A DNA stretch of 64,000 bases, taken from contig NZ_VIQM01000040.1 in NCBI RefSeq assembly GCF_008520265.1, positions 219,824 through 283,823 on the forward strand, in the 5' to 3' direction. Made by a program: the position numbers and the translations under genes. How positions within the stretch are numbered: the stretch's first letter is position 1; each line of letters starts with the position of its first letter. The notes beneath the pieces were generated by a model that was given only the letters and a program-made list of their open reading frames with translations, was not told the DNA's origin and did not search any database. The stretch comes from Sphingobacterium cavernae. GTDB lineage: Bacteria > Bacteroidota > Bacteroidia > Sphingobacteriales > Sphingobacteriaceae. Positions 42,010 through 50,269 of this stretch are shown piece after piece.

Positions 42010-44637
42010 TTATTTTTGATGCTTAAAAGCATACAATTTCTTGTCTCTGCGCATACACAAAAGATATGTATCACTGTTGTAATTTATCTTGCCATAATAG
42101 AATAGCGGTTGACCTTCAACAGGAAATCCATCCATCAGTGTTCCAGTATTTCCAAAAAGATACAGCAAATTGGTAGCTTTCGAAGCTATACCTATTTGAT
42201 ATTCGTTAGAAGTCGGTGTTTTGAAAAATTGGGGTTTATCCTCTATATCTTTAGTAAAATGGAATTCGAACATTGGCTTATACGAATTTGTTTCATAGGC
42301 GCTGAGTTTGTTTCGCGCAATCAATGTAAATTTATGAGCTGATGATCCACTGATATTTTTAAATGCACCGAAATATTTATCTACATGTTGTTCGATTTTT
42401 ATTTCAGATAAAATTTTGTCTGAATTAATTCTATACAACGTTGAATTATTATCAAAAGCTAAGATTTCGTATGAATTGTTTCCAATATCTACTACGCCGA
42501 TTTGTGTCTTGAATACTACATCTCCCGGAATATCAATCTCTTTTTGTAATGACCCATTATTATTTAAAAAATATACGCGACCATAGGAAGTACCAACGAC
42601 ATAGTTGGTTCCTGCTTGTTGTACAGCACCTAATATTGTCCCATCGAAACTCTCATCTTTCCAATCTGAAAGTCTGTTTCCTTCCAAATCAAATGCATAA
42701 ATAGAATTTTTGGATGTAATCAAAAAAATGTTTTTATCATTCCATTTGGAGATCAGCGGTTCTGCAATTGGGTCTTCTGGAATTCCTGCTGAAAATCCTT
42801 TTAATGTTTTTCCAGAAGTATCAATTCGATACAACCTGTTACGGTCTGTGACAAATACTATGCTGCGATCGGACATTTGCTGCATTTCACCGACGATGCG
42901 TCCAGATATTACAGTAGACCAAAGTTTATTTCCAGATGGATGTATCGCATGAAGTGTATGATCTAATTCTTGGATCAAAATCATCTGGCTCGTATCGGAT
43001 TGTTCGAAAACATGGGGAGCAGTGATCGCTCTGTCTTCTAATTGGTAAGTCCAATCTGGCGTACTTCCAAGAGCATTCTTGCTTTTATATAAGGCATAGA
43101 TTTGAGAAGAAAAATTGCCATTATTTCCGGATAACTGAACTGACCAAGAATAGAAATCTTGAAAACCAAAGTTTTCTTTATCCCTAAAGTTTGCTTGGTA
43201 ATGACGAGGTAATGAATTCAATATTTTCGAAAAAGCATTTTTGTTGTGCACAAATAAAGTCACATTGGCATCGTTTCCTTGCAGTTTTTCAAAATTTTTG
43301 AAACCCAGCGTTCCGGTCAATAAGTCTTTCCTCCGAAAGTCATTTAGGTAATTCCTTAATTCATTGCTTGAATTAGAAATTACCAACACATCATCCACTC
43401 GTGAGACATAAGGACGAGACATATTTTTGAATGGTTCACCATAAAGTGCATATAAAATATTCCCATTTCTAAAACGATAAATATCATCACCTGCATCTTC
43501 CAATATTCGATTGGCAATTTCTTTCCAAGCTGAAGTATCGTTTATTCCTGCATATGCAATATGTGTTTGATTAGTTTGTTCAACGAGTGCGAAGCTATTA
43601 TTCAATGCGGAAGGTAGCTTGCTCAGGGATGAACTGCTATCGGCTAAGGATTGCAAAGTTGATTTTAGTTTTTCAGTTTCATCACGAGCTTCAAAATATT
43701 CCTTTAAGTCAGCTTTAAATTTTGAATAATTACTGACGCTATATTCCATAAAGACAGAAGTATTAGCAGGGAAATAATTGTATAATCGTTGTGTTTTCTT
43801 CGCTTGATTTCGAAATAGAGCGATATAATTTTTAGCAGATTTTTCAACTTCACTTTCTCCGGTCAACATCAGCGCATCTTGCTTGAAATTGATATTCCAC
43901 GCCGATTGTCCTTCTAATCCTACAAATTGATCAGAGAAAATCCCTTTTTCACGTTGTTGAAAATGTTTTATAATATTTGAATATTGCTGATGCGGGAAAT
44001 AAACACTTAAAGGTGTATTTTTTGAATTATTTGAAATGAAATAATCAATTTGATTTTCCGAAAGCTTAGGTTTACTCTTATCCAGTACCGAAATTAACGT
44101 GCTTTTAGCGTATGAGGCAAATATTACCTGTTGATAATATGTCGTATACAATGTCGAGTCAGGATTTCCAAAGCTTAATGCCGTAATTTTTTGTCCTAAA
44201 GTATCTGAGGTGGTAATTTTAAAAGATTGACTGTATGTCTGCATTAAAGCTGTTAAATCACTTTCCTCAATAGTATGTGATGTTGGAACGGTAAATAACA
44301 GATTTAACGAATTCGCCTCGGGATGAAATGAAATATAAACATCTTGATTTTCGATAAACTCATACAATGCCTCATGGCGCAATATTTGATTTTTATATTT
44401 CTTAATCAATTGCATTTCTTTTTCGCCAAGCAATGCATCGAATAGGTCAAAATCTTTAAAAATATTATCCGTTATCTCGTCATTTTTGATTGATGCAATC
44501 AGAAATGTGCTTTCAGGAAGATACTTTAGCGGTTTTAAAGAATTATGTTGCTCTTTGTTAATATCACGAAAGTAATAGATAGAAGCCGCAATCACCCCAA
44601 TAAATAACAACACCGTAACAATGATCGTATTCCTCAT
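42010..44637 (-). CDS. Large membrane-anchored protein with C-terminal beta-propeller
   Basis: An 875-residue protein with one N-terminal transmembrane helix (about 3-23) and no cleavage site, so most of it is periplasmic. Residues about 35-520 are mixed alpha/beta and remotely like DUF3352-type regions (LKYLPESTFLIASIKND), without a firm assignment. The C-terminal 330 residues contain repeated propeller blades (TLHAIHPSGNKLW, RLYRIDTSGKTLKGF, SIYAFDLEGNRLSDW, RVYFLNNNGSLQKEI, TLYRINSDKILSEI, LLYLFGNTGTLMDGF), PQQ-like. No catalytic motif is seen. It lies upstream of nrnA on the same strand, which has its own promoter, and no partner gene is adjacent. A scaffold or sensor role would be speculation. 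Confidence 0.75.
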   Translation of the reverse strand: MRNTIIVTVLLFIGVIAASIYYFRDINKEQHNSLKPLKYLPESTFLIASIKNDEITDNIFKDFDLFDALLGEKEMQLIKKYKNQILRHEALYEFIENQDVYISFHPEANSLNLLFTVPTSHTIEESDLTALMQTYSQSFKITTSDTLGQKITALSFGNPDSTLYTTYYQQVIFASYAKSTLISVLDKSKPKLSENQIDYFISNNSKNTPLSVYFPHQQYSNIIKHFQQREKGIFSDQFVGLEGQSAWNINFKQDALMLTGESEVEKSAKNYIALFRNQAKKTQRLYNYFPANTSVFMEYSVSNYSKFKADLKEYFEARDETEKLKSTLQSLADSSSSLSKLPSALNNSFALVEQTNQTHIAYAGINDTSAWKEIANRILEDAGDDIYRFRNGNILYALYGEPFKNMSRPYVSRVDDVLVISNSSNELRNYLNDFRRKDLLTGTLGFKNFEKLQGNDANVTLFVHNKNAFSKILNSLPRHYQANFRDKENFGFQDFYSWSVQLSGNNGNFSSQIYALYKSKNALGSTPDWTYQLEDRAITAPHVFEQSDTSQMILIQELDHTLHAIHPSGNKLWSTVISGRIVGEMQQMSDRSIVFVTDRNRLYRIDTSGKTLKGFSAGIPEDPIAEPLISKWNDKNIFLITSKNSIYAFDLEGNRLSDWKDESFDGTILGAVQQAGTNYVVGTSYGRVYFLNNNGSLQKEIDIPGDVVFKTQIGVVDIGNNSYEILAFDNNSTLYRINSDKILSEIKIEQHVDKYFGAFKNISGSSAHKFTLIARNKLSAYETNSYKPMFEFHFTKDIEDKPQFFKTPTSNEYQIGIASKATNLLYLFGNTGTLMDGFPVEGQPLFYYGKINYNSDTYLLCMRRDKKLYAFKHQK

Positions 44638-44772
44638 TTTACAAACCTAATTATTTCCGATTTCGAAATGAAACGAAAGCGATAAAAACATTGGTATCTG
44701 TCGTATATTAGTTCGTATTTTTTGTACATTTATGACTGGAATTAACTGAAATTATTTTTTGAATCGTAATTA

Positions 44773-45162
44773 ATGAATAAGCAAATCATTCTAACAGCCT
44801 CATTTTTTGGAGTTATAGCTGTGATTTTGGGGGCTTTTGGTGCTCATGGATTAGAAGGCAAAATCAGTGAATATCATATTGATACCTGGAAAACGGCGAA
44901 TCAATATCATTTCTACCATACTTTAGCTTTATTATTTTTATCTACTTTTTCACGTGCAAAAAGTCAGTCTATTCGTGTTTCCTTTATCTTTTTTACCATA
45001 GGGATTTTGCTATTTTCTGGTTCATTATACTTATTGAGTGTACGTGAATTGTTGGGAATTGAAAAGGTTTCAATTTTAGGTCCTATTACTCCGTTGGGAG
45101 GCTTATGTTTTATTGTAGGATGGATAGGTTTGTTTATTGCGGCATTGAAGAATAGAGCATAA
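44773..45162 (+). CDS. DUF423 membrane protein
   Basis: A 129-residue protein with four membrane helices. The N-terminal stretch ASFFGVIAVILGAFGAHGLEG, then KTANQYHFYHTLALLFL, is diagnostic for DUF423 (PF04241, YgdD-like). Function in this family is unknown. It stands alone between divergent and downstream genes and ends at a strong terminator. Confidence 0.92.
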   Translation: MNKQIILTASFFGVIAVILGAFGAHGLEGKISEYHIDTWKTANQYHFYHTLALLFLSTFSRAKSQSIRVSFIFFTIGILLFSGSLYLLSVRELLGIEKVSILGPITPLGGLCFIVGWIGLFIAALKNRA

Positions 45163-45185
45163 TACCATTTACGTCCAAAATATTG

Positions 45186-45217
45186 AGCCTCTGATAATCG
45201 CTATCAGAGGCTTTTTC
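45186..45217 (+). terminator. Intrinsic terminator after the DUF423 gene
   Basis: GCCTCTGATA, a five-base loop and TATCAGAGGC are followed by T5. It ends the DUF423 transcript only 16 bp before the priA start codon. Confidence 0.92.
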
Positions 45218-45219
45218 TT

Positions 45220-45227
45220 TACATTTG
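45220..45227 (+). promoter_or_regulatory. priA -7 promoter element
   Basis: TACATTTG (TAnnTTTG) sits directly after the DUF423 terminator and 5 nt before the priA ATG at 45233, implying a very short leader. Confidence 0.5.
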
Positions 45228-45232
45228 TGTAT

Positions 45233-47710
45233 ATGTCGAGCCCAGATTTATTTGCAGAACGAAAAACTTTTTTTGTAGAGGTCATCTTACCATTGGCTAT
45301 CGCCAAAACGTATACCTATCGCGTGCCGAACGAGCTGAATGAAAAGATTGGTATTGGTGTGCGCGTGATTGTACAATTTGGTCGAAATAAGGTTTATTCT
45401 GCTATCGTAAAAGATGTGACGACAGATCCGCCTGAAAAATATGAGGCTAAGTATATTTTGGATGTCGTGGATGATCAGGCTATCGTGGATGAAGGTCAAT
45501 TGAAGCTTTGGGAATGGATAGCAGATTATTACATGTGTTATTTGGGTGAAGTGATGCAAGCTGCTTTGCCTGCAGCCTTAAAGATGGCATCTGAGACTAA
45601 AATTATAGCTGTAGATAATCAGGAATTGGATCGATCGGTATTATCGGACAAAGCTTTTTTGGTATTGGATGCATTAGATGTGGCGGGCGAATTGTCTGTT
45701 GGGGACGTTTCTAAGATTCTCGGGCAAAAATCTGTTTTTCCTTTGTTGAAATCATTATTTGAAAAGGGTTTTATACAGATTTCGGAAGAAATAAAAGAAC
45801 GATACAAACCAAAAACTAAGGCTTACCTTCGATTAGCTGCATTGTATAATGATTCAGAAGGAAAAAGATTATTGTTAGATAGCTTAAATCGCGCGCCGAA
45901 ACAACAAGATGCCGTTCTCGGATTTTTGCAATTAGCAAAATCGCAAGAAGATATTACGCGTCAGGATTTGATGGAGGCCACAGCTTGTGGTGCAGGTGCA
46001 ATTACAGCGTTGATCGATAAAGGTGTTTTTGATGTAAAAGAAAAAGTTGTTAGCCGTTTCCAAGGTATTGATGTGCTGTTGACAAAAGATTTTACATTTA
46101 GTGAGACACAACAAAAGGCTTTCGAATCGATAAATCAACAATTTGAGCAAAAGGATGTAGTCCTCTTGCATGGTGTCACAGCATCAGGGAAGACACAGAT
46201 TTATATTCGGATGATTGAACAGGCATTGACTTCAGGCAAAAATGCATTGTATCTTCTGCCTGAAATTGCATTGACTACACAGATTACAGAAAGACTAAAA
46301 CTCCATTTTGGCAATGATTTGGGGGTTTATCACTCCAAATTTAATGACAATGAACGAGCAGAAGTGTGGCATAAAGTTATTAAGAATGAGTTCAAAATAG
46401 TTATTGGTGCGCGTTCGTCGGTGTTTTTACCGTTTCGTGATTTGGGGTTAATAATAGTGGACGAAGAACACGAAAACTCATATAAACAATATGATCCAGC
46501 GCCGCGTTATCATGCGCGTGATACTGCGATCTATTTGGCACATTTGCATCATTCAAAAGTGTTATTAGGCTCGGCTACACCTTCTGTCGAAAGTTATTAT
46601 AATGCTAAAGCCAATAAATATGGGTTGGTGGAATTGTTGCAACGATTTGGTGAGGCGCAATTGCCCGAAATAGAAATTGTCGATATTCCTGAAGTTTCGC
46701 GAAAAGAAGAAATGCATTCATATTTCAGCGCAAGTTTGTTGAAAGGAATAGAAGAAGCTGTCGCGAAAAATGAGCAAGTTATTTTATTCCAAAATCGTCG
46801 TGGTCATACACCATTTGTGCAATGCAGTACCTGTGGCTATGTTGCGAAATGTGTGAATTGCGATGTAAGCATGACGTATCATAAGACTTCTGATTTGTTG
46901 CATTGCCATTATTGTGGACATTCCGAGAATACCGTAAATGTATGTCCAGCTTGTGGACTACCGCATATGGAGAGTAAGGGTTTTGGAACGGAAAGGGTAG
47001 AGGAGGAGTTAGAGATTTTGATGCCTAATCTACGGATTGGACGTTTGGATTTGGATTCTACGAAAGGTAAATATGGTTTCGATCGTATTATTTCGGCTTT
47101 TGATGATCATGAGTATGACGTGCTAATTGGTACGCAGATGGTAGCGAAAGGATTGGACTTTGGTCGTGTGAGTCTGATCGGGATATTGAATGCAGACACG
47201 ATAATTAATTTTCCTGAATTCAGGGCTTATGAACGAGCTTTTTCATTATTTTCTCAAGTAGCAGGTCGTGCTGGTCGTCGTCAAAATCAAGGGAAAGTAA
47301 TCATCCAAACTTATACGCCGAAGCATCGTGTGATTGAACAAGTCGTGAATCACGATTATAGCGGTATGTTTATGCAGGAAGTGACCGAACGTAAGAACTT
47401 TGCCTATCCGCCTTTTTATCGTATTATCAAAATTGATGTTAAACATCCCGATCAGCAGCAGACTTTAGATTCAGCCCAGAAATTGGCTAATCTACTGAGA
47501 GCTTCTTTGGGAAATAGGATTTTAGGACCAGAACCACCGTTGGTTTCTCGCGTCCGAAATCATTATATACAAATCATTACATTGAAAATCGAACGTACGA
47601 ATATCAGCATCAATAAAGTGAAAGAATTGATACGTACAGCAATATTGCATTTCGAACTGGATAAACATAATGCAGGTGTGCGAACGGTAATTGATGTAGA
47701 TCCGTATTAA
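45233..47710 (+). CDS. priA: Primosomal protein N' (replication restart helicase PriA)
   Basis: An 825-residue 3'-to-5' helicase that reloads the replisome at stalled forks. An N-terminal 3'-DNA-binding domain (AKTYTYRVPNELNEKIG) precedes the DEAD/DEAH-like helicase: Walker A in LLHGVTASGKTQIY, and the DEEH box IIVDEEHENS. The zinc-binding insertion has eight Cys (CSTCGYVAKCVNC ... CHYCGH ... CPACG). The helicase C-terminal motif is QVAGRAGRRQNQGKVIIQT. I chose the ATG at 45233, since the GTG at 45227 overlaps the -7 element. All motifs are complete. Confidence 0.96.
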   Translation: MSSPDLFAERKTFFVEVILPLAIAKTYTYRVPNELNEKIGIGVRVIVQFGRNKVYSAIVKDVTTDPPEKYEAKYILDVVDDQAIVDEGQLKLWEWIADYYMCYLGEVMQAALPAALKMASETKIIAVDNQELDRSVLSDKAFLVLDALDVAGELSVGDVSKILGQKSVFPLLKSLFEKGFIQISEEIKERYKPKTKAYLRLAALYNDSEGKRLLLDSLNRAPKQQDAVLGFLQLAKSQEDITRQDLMEATACGAGAITALIDKGVFDVKEKVVSRFQGIDVLLTKDFTFSETQQKAFESINQQFEQKDVVLLHGVTASGKTQIYIRMIEQALTSGKNALYLLPEIALTTQITERLKLHFGNDLGVYHSKFNDNERAEVWHKVIKNEFKIVIGARSSVFLPFRDLGLIIVDEEHENSYKQYDPAPRYHARDTAIYLAHLHHSKVLLGSATPSVESYYNAKANKYGLVELLQRFGEAQLPEIEIVDIPEVSRKEEMHSYFSASLLKGIEEAVAKNEQVILFQNRRGHTPFVQCSTCGYVAKCVNCDVSMTYHKTSDLLHCHYCGHSENTVNVCPACGLPHMESKGFGTERVEEELEILMPNLRIGRLDLDSTKGKYGFDRIISAFDDHEYDVLIGTQMVAKGLDFGRVSLIGILNADTIINFPEFRAYERAFSLFSQVAGRAGRRQNQGKVIIQTYTPKHRVIEQVVNHDYSGMFMQEVTERKNFAYPPFYRIIKIDVKHPDQQQTLDSAQKLANLLRASLGNRILGPEPPLVSRVRNHYIQIITLKIERTNISINKVKELIRTAILHFELDKHNAGVRTVIDVDPY

Positions 47711-47713
47711 ATA

Positions 47714-47742
47714 GAAAGAGCGAGGCTTATCTCGCTCTTTTG
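47714..47742. terminator. Bidirectional intrinsic terminator
   Basis: AAAGAGCGAG and CTCGCTCTTT form a 10-bp stem with a six-base loop, A's before and T's after, between priA and the convergent DUF4886 gene. Confidence 0.9.
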
Positions 47743-47747
47743 TTATA

Positions 47748-48587
47748 TTATAGTTTTATTTTTGATATTTTAAACGGTTTCTTTACCGCTTTATGAGCTG
47801 CTTGCTTGGCAATTTTAGCTTGGTTGTCGGTAACTTTTTCTGGTTTGTAACTATTCTTGCGTACATCAATACCAAATAACTTTTCATACCAAGTACAGGC
47901 CGCGGTGAATCTTCCATAGGTCAATTCCAAATGATAGCCATCACGTGTATAGGTGTCACCTTGCGAAGAAGTTCGGGCATTTTGAATAGCTGTTCCTGCT
48001 GGAATTACCATGTCAAAATCTTTTATTTTGCTGATTCTCTTTGTAGTATTCGCTATTGCTGTAAACATCTTAGATTGGCTGTTATCGTAATTCGCGAAAC
48101 CTTTGTGATCAGAATCATGTTGATAAGCCCAAGTTTGGTGATACAATAATTTAGTGTGAGGCTTTTTCAAAGAATTGACATACTTTATTAATTCTGGTAA
48201 GTCATTCATAATTACATCGTATTGTCCCGAATAAGGACTTGCTTGTTGTAGGCTTATGTAATCCCATTCTTCATCTGCGATTGCTTTAGAAATACTCACA
48301 TCCTTTGTCGCGACTTTTTTTCCGTCCAAACCTATTTTGCGATAAGCATATGCAGCTTTATCTTCACGTGATTTTTTGACATGAAGTTCGACAGATGCTC
48401 CACCAATGTACATATTTCCGATAATAATTTTTTTGCCATCAGCTTTTGCTAAATCATAAAGATAATTTTCGATTCCATCTTCCGAAAAACTATTTCCTAT
48501 CGCTAGGACTTTTAAGATTTTATCTTGCGCGGAAGCACTTAAGCAAAAGAAAATTAATAGCAATAATGCTGTAGATATTTTTTTCAT
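47748..48587 (-). CDS. Secreted DUF4886 (SGNH-like) protein
   Basis: A 279-residue secreted protein with signal peptide MKKISTALLLLIFFCLSASA. The start of the mature part, KVLAIGNSFSEDGIENYL, carries the GNS-like block of SGNH-type hydrolases; later blocks are SLQQASPYSGQ and the likely catalytic Asp-x2-His region DTYTRDGYHLE. This order matches DUF4886. Substrates are unknown, perhaps acetylated sugars. It is a single gene, convergent with priA, and located 15 bp downstream of the class D beta-lactamase gene, so the two may share a transcript. Confidence 0.88.
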   Translation of the reverse strand: MKKISTALLLLIFFCLSASAQDKILKVLAIGNSFSEDGIENYLYDLAKADGKKIIIGNMYIGGASVELHVKKSREDKAAYAYRKIGLDGKKVATKDVSISKAIADEEWDYISLQQASPYSGQYDVIMNDLPELIKYVNSLKKPHTKLLYHQTWAYQHDSDHKGFANYDNSQSKMFTAIANTTKRISKIKDFDMVIPAGTAIQNARTSSQGDTYTRDGYHLELTYGRFTAACTWYEKLFGIDVRKNSYKPEKVTDNQAKIAKQAAHKAVKKPFKISKIKL

Positions 48588-48603
48588 AGTATATGTGTGT
48601 TTC

Positions 48604-49422
48604 TTATAGGATTTGCAATAATTTTAAAACTTCTCGTGTCGCTAATTCTCGACCTTCTGCAAATTTACTTGTGTTATTTTGATCGATAGGTTCAACATTT
48701 AGTGCGAAATAAAATACATCAGGTTTTTTGTCTATTAGTCCGACAAACCAGCCATTATTATGATCGTTGTCTTGAGACCAGCCGGTTTTCCCAAAATAAA
48801 TGTAATTAGATGTGTTTTCCTTTTCAAAAATGCGCAACATTTTATCATATGTTGAGTTTAGTATGGGCAATTTCTTCGTGTAAATACGTTGTAAGAAATC
48901 AACTTGCTCAAATGGCGAAATGCGGGATTTCCCCTCAATCCAAAAATTGGCAATTGTACTCTCATTTACATCCATATTATTGTAATGCAATTTGTTCAGA
49001 TAAGTTTTCATACGCTTTTCACCAATATGTCGTGCAACATTTTGATAGCAAGGCAGACAGGAGGCTTGGAAGGCCTCACGTACTGTCATGTCTTTCTCCC
49101 AGGAGTCAAAAGCACGCTTTTCTCCATCCCATTTCATGGAATCATTCTCATCCTTTAGCACATTTGTTTCTAATGCAATAATGGAATTAACGATTTTAAA
49201 TGTGCTAGCAGGCAAATATCCTTTTTCGGCTAGTTCAAAATTGTTAGAATAATAGGTTTTATTTTTTGAATCAAAAACTAAAATTGTACCCTTTAAATCT
49301 TGTTCGGATAAAATTTTTTCGATCTCACTTTTGAATTCTTCACTGCGCTTAGGGTTATCACCTTGAAAATCACAGGAACTAAAAATCACGAATAGAAGGG
49401 GTAGAAAATATCGTATTATCAT
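48604..49422 (-). CDS. Class D (OXA-type) beta-lactamase
   Basis: A 272-residue serine beta-lactamase, probably a periplasmic lipoprotein (lipobox IFSSC, Cys17). Class D motifs: active-site S73-T-F-K76 in LPASTFKIVN, S121-C-L in QASCLPCYQ (usual S-x-V, here with Leu and two Cys), Y147-N-N in HYNNMD (usual Y-G-N), W161 in NFWIEG and K212-T-G in YFGKTGW. The carbamylated Lys is K76 and W161 is the partner usually needed for it. The two motif variations could alter substrate range. Whether it confers resistance is not known; chromosomal class D enzymes of this kind are common in environmental Bacteroidota. Confidence 0.88.
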   Translation of the reverse strand: MIIRYFLPLLFVIFSSCDFQGDNPKRSEEFKSEIEKILSEQDLKGTILVFDSKNKTYYSNNFELAEKGYLPASTFKIVNSIIALETNVLKDENDSMKWDGEKRAFDSWEKDMTVREAFQASCLPCYQNVARHIGEKRMKTYLNKLHYNNMDVNESTIANFWIEGKSRISPFEQVDFLQRIYTKKLPILNSTYDKMLRIFEKENTSNYIYFGKTGWSQDNDHNNGWFVGLIDKKPDVFYFALNVEPIDQNNTSKFAEGRELATREVLKLLQIL

Positions 49423-49547
49423 AACATTTATTAAATTTATGAAATTACCTATTAAAAACTGTAAACCCTAAAATATGAAAGGAAAATCTAAACCTATTGG
49501 CTTCGAATTAATTGTATTTATTCTTTAATAATATGGGCAAACAATGG

Positions 49548-49555
49548 TATTTTTG
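49548..49555 (+). promoter_or_regulatory. pcm -7 promoter element
   Basis: TATTTTTG matches TAnnTTTG and ends 7 nt before the ATG at 49563. An approximate TTTA -33 is present at about 20-nt spacing. Confidence 0.5.
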
Positions 49556-49562
49556 ACGAACG

Positions 49563-50219
49563 ATGGCATATAAATTCATAGATAATTACAGAGAGAAGGG
49601 CGCAAGGAATAAGCTGGTAAAGCATCTAGAAAGTCGAGGTATACAGGATAAGCGTGTGCTCGAAGCCATCGGTAAAGTTCCACGTCATTACTTTTTTGAC
49701 GAGACATTTTGGAATCAAGCATATAAAGATATTGCTTTCCCAATAGGCGATGGACAGACGATTTCGCAGCCGTATACGGTGGCTTATCAATCGGAATTAT
49801 TGCATGTGAAAAAGGGAGATAAGGTGCTAGAAATTGGCACTGGGTCGGGTTACCAAACTTGTGTTTTGTTGGAGCTAGGCGCAGAAGTGTACACTATTGA
49901 GCGTCAGGAAAATTTGTACAATCGTACAATCCAAGTATTGCCTTACATGGGCTACAAGCCAAACTTCTTTTTAGGAGATGGTTCTAAAGGCATTGCTGAG
50001 CATGCGCCATATGATAAGATTATTGTAACTGCGGGAGCTCCATTCGTTCCTGAGATTATGCTTAAGCAATTGCGACTAGGCGGATTATTAGTTATTCCGG
50101 TAGGAGATGAGAAATCTCAAAAGATGGTTACGATTCTTCGCATAGGCGAAAATGATTTTGAACGTATAGAATTAGATACTTTTCGATTTGTTCCGTTGGT
50201 TGGCGATAAAGCTTGGTAA
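49563..50219 (+). CDS. pcm: Protein-L-isoaspartate O-methyltransferase
   Basis: A 218-residue SAM-dependent enzyme that methylates isoaspartyl residues for repair of damaged proteins. The SAM motif is VLEIGTGSGYQTCVLLELG and the substrate region IGDGQTISQPYTVAYQSELL is intact; the motif GGLLVIPVGDE near the C terminus is also family-typical. Length is standard. It is followed after 50 bp by the membrane MutS-like gene on the same strand. Confidence 0.95.
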   Translation: MAYKFIDNYREKGARNKLVKHLESRGIQDKRVLEAIGKVPRHYFFDETFWNQAYKDIAFPIGDGQTISQPYTVAYQSELLHVKKGDKVLEIGTGSGYQTCVLLELGAEVYTIERQENLYNRTIQVLPYMGYKPNFFLGDGSKGIAEHAPYDKIIVTAGAPFVPEIMLKQLRLGGLLVIPVGDEKSQKMVTILRIGENDFERIELDTFRFVPLVGDKAW

Positions 50220-50269
50220 TTTTATTAGCATTCCAATTCTTCAGGAGCTTTTGACTATCTTTAGCCCTA

